Positions 57,814 through 64,000 of a DNA stretch of 64,000 nt are shown here, one piece after another. Each line of letters opens with the position of its first letter. Position 1 is the first letter of the stretch. A program made the position numbers and the translations under genes. The DNA lies in the NCBI RefSeq assembly GCF_047675955.1, contig NC_132927.1:64523702-64587701 (forward strand), written 5' to 3'. Below the pieces are notes generated by a model. That model did no database searches and had not been told where the DNA came from. It was given only the letters and a program-made list of their open reading frames with translations. The DNA is from Chlorocebus sabaeus (Eukaryota > Chordata > Mammalia > Primates > Cercopithecidae).

Positions 57814-58329
57814 GCAGATACGTCTTCTTCTGCCTAAACACTGGACTTTCATGGGTTATTTCCTGGACCCCTTTTGTTCTACATCCTCTCCCTGTGTAAT
57901 CCCTACCCACTTGCAGATGGCTCCCGGGTCTGTACACCCAGACCTAAAATGTCCTTGGAACTCCAGCTTCTCACACCCAATTGCCTACTATTGAGTTTCA
58001 TTTGAATACCTCAGGTGTATCTCATGCTTAGTAAGTGAAAATTGCACTTGATAGTTGACCCAACCAAAAAGGAAGTCTCACCTCCCAGAATGATAGTAAT
58101 GTTCACCCAATCTGTTCAAGCCAAATAGGCAGGATCCTGAGAGGCAGCCTTACTGTCTGTTCTCTTGTCCTGTCCCTCCCCAATAGTTCTCTCATTTCTA
58201 CCTCCAAAATACACCTGGAAACAATCCACTTCCCTCTGCCTCCCTGGTCCTCCATCCAGGCTACCTGCTCCCTACTAGGCTCTAGCCATAGCCTTCTCTC
58301 AGGTCTCCCCACTTTCCACTCTCACTCAA

Positions 58330-58690
58330 TCCTCAATCCCATCCATTTCCACAGAGCAGTCAGAAAAATCTTTTTGAAACATAAATCCTCTCACATTCCT
58401 CCTTGCTCAAACTTTTCAGTGCCTCTCACTGTTGTATCTAGAATAAAATGCAAGCCCTTATCATGGCTTCCAAGGTCTGACAGTAGAGCCTCTGTCTCCT
58501 CTCTAATTTCATCCACAACATGCCCCTTTTCCCTCTGGACTCCAGTTTCCATTCAGTTTCCACTTGGTTTCCACTGTTTCTTTCTGCCTGGAAGGCCTCT
58601 CCCCCATTCTTCCATGGCTGGCTCCTTCCCATTCTTTGGGTCTCAGTTTAAATGTCACCATGTCAGAGAGGTATTTTCTGACTACTCTAA
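58330..58690 (+). mobile_element. L2 fossil
   Basis: 'CTCAAACTTTTCAGTGCCTC', 'GAATAAAATGCAAGCCCTTA' and 'TTCTGCCTGGAAGGCCTCTC' in exact L2 order. One of the clearest L2 copies. Confidence 0.8.
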
Positions 58691-58699
58691 GTAGACTAG

Positions 58700-59106
58700 G
58701 ATAGTTCATTTTATGTGACAACTTGACTATGTTACAGGATGCCTAGATATTTGGTCAAACATTATTCTGGGTATTGCTGTGAGGGTGCTCTTTGATGGGA
58801 TTCATATTTAAGTCAGTAGAGTAAAACAGATTTCTCCCATGACATGGGTGGTCCACATCCTACTGGAGGCCTGAATAGGACAAAAAGGTTGACCTTCCCC
58901 TAAGTAAGAAAGAATTCTTTCTGCCTTTGGACCTGAACTGAAACATCGGCTTTTCATGGGAATTACACCATTGGCTTTCCTAGTTCTCAAGCTTTCAGAC
59001 TTGCACTGGAATGAAACTATCAGCTCTCCTGGGTCACCAGCTTGCTGACTCACCTGCAGATCTTGGGACCTGTCCATAATTGTCTGAGTCAACTTCTTAA
59101 AATAAA

Positions 59107-59148
<42 letters not shown>

Positions 59149-59328
59149 TATATATATATACGTGTGTAATATATTATATATATTATACATAATACATATA
59201 CACACACATACAGATGTACATATATACATATATATATCTCATATATATATGCAAGATACATCTGTGTGTGTATGTGTGTGTGTGTATCCTACTGGTTCTG
59301 TTTCTCTAGAGTACCCCCACTAACACAT
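58700..59328 (+). mobile_element. MLT2-type ERVL LTR with microsatellite
   Basis: 'TTTGGTCAAACATTATTCTG', 'TGCTGTGAGGGTGCTCTTTG', 'TAAAATAAATCTCTCTCTCT' and the end 'GGTTCTGTTTCTCTAGAG' to CTAACACA follow the MLT2 LTR. The natural CT/TA tract near its end has expanded. Confidence 0.85.
59106..59288. repeat. Compound (CT)n(GT)n(TA)n microsatellite
   Basis: (TC)n to 59130, (TG)n to about 59148, then about 140 bases of TA/CA/TG alternation with a second (GT)n near 59264-59284. Likely length-variable. Confidence 0.95.
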
Positions 59329-59424
59329 AGGTCCTCCCCATTATTCTCTGTTACAGCAACTATCATAATTGTAGTGATATTACTTGCGTCTTTACTGTTG
59401 ATGAACCATCATCCCCAACACCTT

Positions 59425-59555
59425 CCCCCCTAGACTATCAACTCCCTGAGGGCAGAAACCCTGCTCATTTGGTTCACTCTTATATACCCAGTACCTAGCA
59501 TGGCACCCAGCATTGGTGGGCATTTAATAAATACTTTGAATGCATGAATGAAACC
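59425..59555 (+). mobile_element. L2 3' tail
   Basis: 'CTATCAACTCCCTGAGGGCA', 'CCTAGCATGGCACCCAGCAT', then 'TTTAATAAATACTTTGAATG'. Confidence 0.75.
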
Positions 59556-59639
59556 AAAGAAGAAGACATTTGCTGTACAGTAATTATACTGTATGAAAAA
59601 ACTAATAGTATAGTTATTTACTTAGAAGGAATCATAGAT

Positions 59640-59770
59640 ATCAACCAATCAACCACCTCAACCAGAGGTTGTAAGTAACTTGCCCAAGGCAAATGCTGGA
59701 ACCAGGATATAAGCCCAGCATCCATCCAGCTCTAAAATCCATGCTCTAATAAGACATCCTGCCACCTTCA
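59640..59770 (-). mobile_element. MIR fossil
   Basis: 'GTAACTTGCCCAAGGCAAAT', then 'CAGGATATAAGCCCAGCATC' in reverse MIR order. Confidence 0.65.
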
Positions 59771-61507
59771 AGTTCTGTTACAAGAAGTTCTCTGGAAGAG
59801 AAGCTTAGGTCATGATTTTGTATTAATTTACAAAATTTAGCTTGAGTTTCTCAATTTGATACTAACAGTCCTTCAATAATCCCAAATTTCAATATTTGGC
59901 ATTCAGGACTGTATTTAGTTCAGTAGGAGCAGAGAGCAGATAGCCATGCCATACCTCAAAGCCCAAAGATGAGGCTTGGAAGACACCTACTTTTAGGGAA
60001 TATCCTGGAACAAATCAGCAAACTAAGCCAATTAGCTACTGGCATGAAGGGAACTACATCTATCCCCGTGGTCCTCCATTTAAGCACAATTGTACACTGT
60101 CTCAAACCAGCTACTTTTTTATTACTAGGAACCCTCCAAAGATTGCAGAAGAAATGCCCTAAACTAAAAGCAATGGAGGTACAGAAAGGCACTACCTTGA
60201 AAATTACAGCATGTAATACCTTCTTTCTTAGTACCCTGAGGCTTGATATCAAGCTCTCCCATGCTTAAAAATCAAAGAGGCTGAAATCCGCCACCTCTTG
60301 ACAGTACTTCTGCGTAGACAATTCCAGAAGACACCATTACAGTTGCACAGTGCATAACCTGTGCAGACGAATGTGGTACCCCTACCTCTTAAAGTCTGCT
60401 TCAGCTCTATGTCAAACTTGTGGTCTCTCTGCAATTTAGACATGAGCCAGAAATGTCCTTTCACCAGAAAATTCACATTTCTTTTCATCACAAGTAAACA
60501 ACTGCTGTATGCATCTATTAAGCTCCACTGCCTACTAAAAAAGAGAGTGATAATCACACTTTAAGGTGTTTTTTTTTTTTCTTTTAATCACTTTCCACCA
60601 TGAAAAGTTGATGTGGAAAAGGAAAACTGGGAACAAAGATCACAATAGGATCACTCTTTCTGGGACACATTTATGTATAAAATCAGTCAAGAAAACCCAA
60701 AAGGTGTAAGATCTAAATCAAACCGAACTTTTAAAAAGTGGAATAAACTCTTTCTCTTTTTTATTTGACTTTTAGTTTTATGGATTTGTGCTTACATGGG
60801 CACTTTGAAGGTTATCTTCCATAGGAGATGGTAATACAGATTTGCTGGTAGGGAAGACTTTAGTGACTGAGACCTTGAGCCTGAAGTTAAAATAATGACC
60901 CCGCTACTGCTTACAGGCCAAATCTTTAAACTAAAAATATCCAGCAGCAGTGTGGAATATGTCAGAGGTGTGCAAACTTTTAAAAAAGGTTTTTAAAAGT
61001 TTAAATTTTAATTAGAAATTCAATTGAATTAAACAAAATTCAAACATTAAGCAGAAAATGTAAACACAGATATAAAATTCCATTTGAAGGAAGGGTTTTA
61101 TTCTAAAAGTCTAAACACCTTTTAGTGTCCCATACTGCTCTTGGATATTGTATGTTATATGTTACAAATATGTTAAATATGTATTAAGTATTGCATTATA
61201 CTATGTATCATATATTAAGTATAATACAATATAATTTACCTCAAAACATGCTACTTGGTTGGACTTTGGAGTAAGGGCCTAGAGTCATGTGAGCTTTGCC
61301 TCCTCTCAATCCCTGCCTCAGATCCCAAGACTTTTTTTGGGACCCAAGATTCAAGGGACACAATTTGAAACCTCAAGTCTAGAGGAAGGAACACCAACAA
61401 GAAAATCCAGAACCTGGATTCTAGTTCCAGCTTTGTACTAACTAGCCCTGTCACACTCAGCATGCACCTGGGGACTGGGAGACCCCGGGTACGAATGCCA
61501 GCCTGCA

Positions 61508-62055
61508 TGACTACATCAGTCAGGGCTCTCTAGAAAGACAGAACCCATAGGATAGATGTATATATGAAAGGGAGTTTATTAAGGAGAATTGACTCACACA
61601 ATCACAGGTGTCCCACAATAGGCCATCTGCAAGTTGAGGAGCAAAGAAGCCAGTCCAAGTCCCAAAACTTCAAAAGTAGGGAAGCCGACAGTGCAGCCTT
61701 CAGTCTGTGGCCAAAGGCCTGAGAGCCCCTGGCAAACCACTGGTGTAAGTCCAAGAGTCCAAAAGCTAAAGAACTTGGAATCTGATGTTGGAGGGCAGGA
61801 AGCATCCAGCATGGGAGAAAGATGAAAGCCAGAAGACTCAGCGAGTCTGCTCATTCCACCTTCTTCTGCCTGCTTTTTTTAACCATGCTGGCAGGTGAGG
61901 GGATGGTGCCCACTCAGATTAAGGGTGGGTCTGCCTCTCCCAGTCCACTGGCTCAGATGTTCATCTCCCCTACAACACCCTCACAGACACACCCAGAAAC
62001 AATGCTTTGCATCCTTCAATCCAATCAAGTTGACAATATTAACCATCACAATGAC
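61508..62055 (-). mobile_element. ERVL-type LTR, reverse
   Basis: Reading minus strand: GATTGGATTGAAGGATGCAA, GGTGTTG-like 'GAGGGTGT', 'AATAAACTCCC' and an end near 'TAGAGAGCCCTGACTGATG'. On plus it runs CATCAGTCAGGGCTCTCTAG to AATATTAACCATCACA. MLT2-like layout; the subfamily is uncertain. Confidence 0.7.
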
Positions 62056-62200
62056 AAGCTCTCTACTGTTCACTCTCTCATCAATAAAATGGGTACGATA
62101 AAGTAACTGTTTCACTGTATTGTGCAAATTAAATACATAATACTCATAGGGTGCTTAGAATATTGAATGTCTCTAGTAAGCACTTAATAATTGGTAGTTG
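62056..62200 (+). mobile_element. MIR split by Alu
   Basis: 'CATCAATAAAATGGGTACGA', 'GTGCAAATTAAATACATAAT' and 'AGTAAGCACTTAATAATTGG'; an Alu lies at its 3' end. Confidence 0.7.
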
Positions 62201-62370
62201 CATAGCTGGGCGAGGTGGCGGGTGCCTGTAGTCCCAGCTACTCCCGAGGCTGAGGCAGGAGAATGGCGTAAACCCGGGAGGTGGAGCTTGCAGTGAGCTG
62301 AGATCCGGCCACTGCACTCCAGCCTGGGCAACAGAGCCAGACTCTGTCTCAAAAAAAACAAAAAAAAAAC
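62201..62370 (+). mobile_element. 5'-truncated young AluY, Old World monkey type
   Basis: 170-bp Alu 3' portion with exact 10-bp target duplications TTGGTAGTTG (62191-62200 and 62371-62380). Variants GGCGTAAACCCGGGAGG and GAGATCCGGCCACTGC are ones I associate with cercopithecid AluY. Confidence 0.93.
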
Positions 62371-62485
62371 TTGGTAGTTGTAATGAATAAAGTCTACAAA
62401 ATGGAACATGTGTTCCTAACATTAAATGCAATGCTAACTAAATAAGTTTGCATTAAACTCAGTTTGTGTCTTGTTTTGAATGGTG

Positions 62486-62797
62486 TTTGTTTGTTTGTTT
62501 GTTTGGTTTGTTTTTGAGGTGGAGTCTCACTCTGTCGCCCAGGCTGGAGTGCAGTGGCACGATCTCAGCTCACTGCAACCTCTGCCTCCCGGATTCAAGC
62601 GATTCTCATGCCTCAGCCTCCCAAGTATCTGGGATTACAGGCGTGCACCACCACACCTGGCTAATTTTTGTATTTTTAGTAGAGATGGGGTTTCGCCATG
62701 TTGGCCAGGGTAGTCTAGAACTCCTGACCTCAAGTGATCCACCCACACTGGCCTCCCAAAGTGCTGGGATTACAGGCATGAGCCACTGCACCTGGCC
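62486..62797 (-). mobile_element. Alu (S-type)
   Basis: Full reverse Alu with a (TTTG)n tail and likely target duplication TGAATGGTGTTT versus TGAATAAGTTTT. Confidence 0.94.
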
Positions 62798-63906
62798 TGA
62801 ATAAGTTTTATTTTAAGTATCATTAGGCGTTGTGAGTGGCCTCTGTCTCTCCAGAGACTAGTTAATTGAAAGTCACTTGTATTTGTCTTCACCTTTTAGC
62901 ATGCCAGCTTCTTGTGGCATCTCAATATGCCCCCACAGCTATTAGCACAGGATCTTATACAGAGTCAAGATTCAATCCGTGCCCATTAAATGAACGAAAG
63001 CTTACCTGTTCTAAGGAGTCAATCTTTGAATTTTAATACAACTTACGTTAAGATTACTCGGGTTCTTTAATAAATAAAAGAGATCCTGATTTTAGAGCAT
63101 GTCCAAATTTAGATGTGTACTGGATCCTTCAAGCCAGATAGCCTCATAAGTGGCCCATAGGTTAAGCCTCCTTGAAGACTCTATTTACCAAAACTAGCCA
63201 CAACAATCTCTCTTATCCCATATACGCCTTACTGTGTAACTTTAATATCCCCCATGAGAACATAGAACCTATGTTCCCTCTCCTTGAATCTAGACAGGCT
63301 TGTGACTAAAGCAGAAGTGACACTTTGTGACCTCCAAAGCTAAATAATGAAAGGCCACACCGCTTCTGCCTGGTTCTTTTGGGATGCTCACTCTTGGGAT
63401 CTAGCTGCCACGCTGTGAGGAAGCTCAAGCTAACCCATGTGGAGAGAAACAGTGATCACGTACAGATGTTCCAGCCAACAGCCACGCTGAGATCTCAGCC
63501 AAGAGACAGAATCAACCACCAGCCACATGAGCGAAGATACCTCCAGTTGACTTCAGCCCCCATCCCCTAACCCCCACAAACACCTGTAGATTCCCCAGGT
63601 GAGACTCATCTTCCCAGGTGAGGCCCCAGACATCGCGGAACAGAGACAAGCCATCCCCTCTGTGTCCTGCATGAATCCCTGAAGCACATAATCTATCTGA
63701 ACATAATAAAATGCTTGTTTTATGCCAATAAGTTGGGATGGCTATGCAGCAATAGGAACAGAAACAGGCTTTCATCTATAGCGTGATAGAGGAATTGCTC
63801 AAAAAATGGAAACATGGCAAAAACCAGGACAGAACCCAAGCGTCCTACATGCTGACTAATACACAAGTTAAAACAAGATTCTAAAGTAACACTCTTGTTA
63901 TAACAC

Positions 63907-64000
63907 ATTGTATTAGTCTGTTTTCACACTGCTGACAAAGACATACCTGAGATTGGGTAATTGATTTATGAAGAAAAAGAGGCTTAATGGACTCACAGTT
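63907..64000 (-). mobile_element. MST/THE1 LTR, cut by the window edge
   Basis: 'TGTATTAGTCTGTTTTCACA', 'AAGACATACCTGAGATTGGG' and 'GGCTTAATGGACTCACAGTT' are the reverse 3' end of an MST-type LTR; the rest lies beyond the window. Confidence 0.88.

Larger units (their letters stand above)
40321..64000 (-). other. KCNK10: KCNK10 intron upstream of exon 2 (partial)
   Basis: Sequence upstream of exon 2 in the direction of transcription. I could not find either first-exon N-terminus I know for TREK-2 (starting MFFLYTD or MKFPIETP), nor a CpG-rich promoter, so it is called intron by inference. About 40450-41650, 45400-45830, 48640-51390, 52010-52990, 53940-56830 and 62800-63900 hold no repeat or gene I can name with confidence. 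Confidence 0.75.

Overview
This is primate nuclear DNA, most likely from an Old World monkey (macaque, baboon or vervet type). It is one long, repeat-rich, AT-leaning stretch of intron holding three short coding exons. Alu elements are abundant, including two young AluY copies (43288-43614 and 62201-62370) whose internal variants are ones I associate from memory with cercopithecid AluY subfamilies rather than human ones. The species call is an inference.

The only protein gene I can support is KCNK10 (TREK-2, a two-pore-domain mechano- and lipid-gated potassium channel), on the minus strand and incomplete at both ends. Exon 2 (39971-40320) encodes the proline-rich N-terminus, M1 and the first part of the extracellular cap. 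Exon 3 (17314-17431) encodes the rest of the cap, the glycosylation cluster, the first pore helix and the start of the selectivity filter. Exon 4 (3945-4105) completes the filter and encodes M2. The three exons join in frame with no stop. The first coding exon(s) and promoter lie beyond the right edge or were not recognised. M3, the second pore domain, M4 and the C-terminus lie beyond the left edge.

Layout by plus coordinates: 1-3944 is part of the intron after exon 4, with an ERV-L-like leader at the edge. 4106-17313 is the intron between exons 4 and 3, with a Tigger1 DNA transposon set in an older A-rich L1/HAL1-like region. 17432-39970 is the intron between exons 3 and 2, with Alus, a 500-bp L1 tail, MIR/L2 fossils, MER5A and an Alu-split MST LTR. 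40321-64000 is part of the intron upstream of exon 2, with MLT1, THE1, MST and MLT2 LTRs, a compound microsatellite and several Alus.

I see no bacterial-type operon, CRISPR array, tRNA or rRNA gene, CpG island or second protein gene. The most unusual structures are local duplications: a 52-bp direct repeat with one mismatch that brackets exon 4, and a roughly 150-bp block at 30.9 kb whose relative sits inside an Alu 1.4 kb away.
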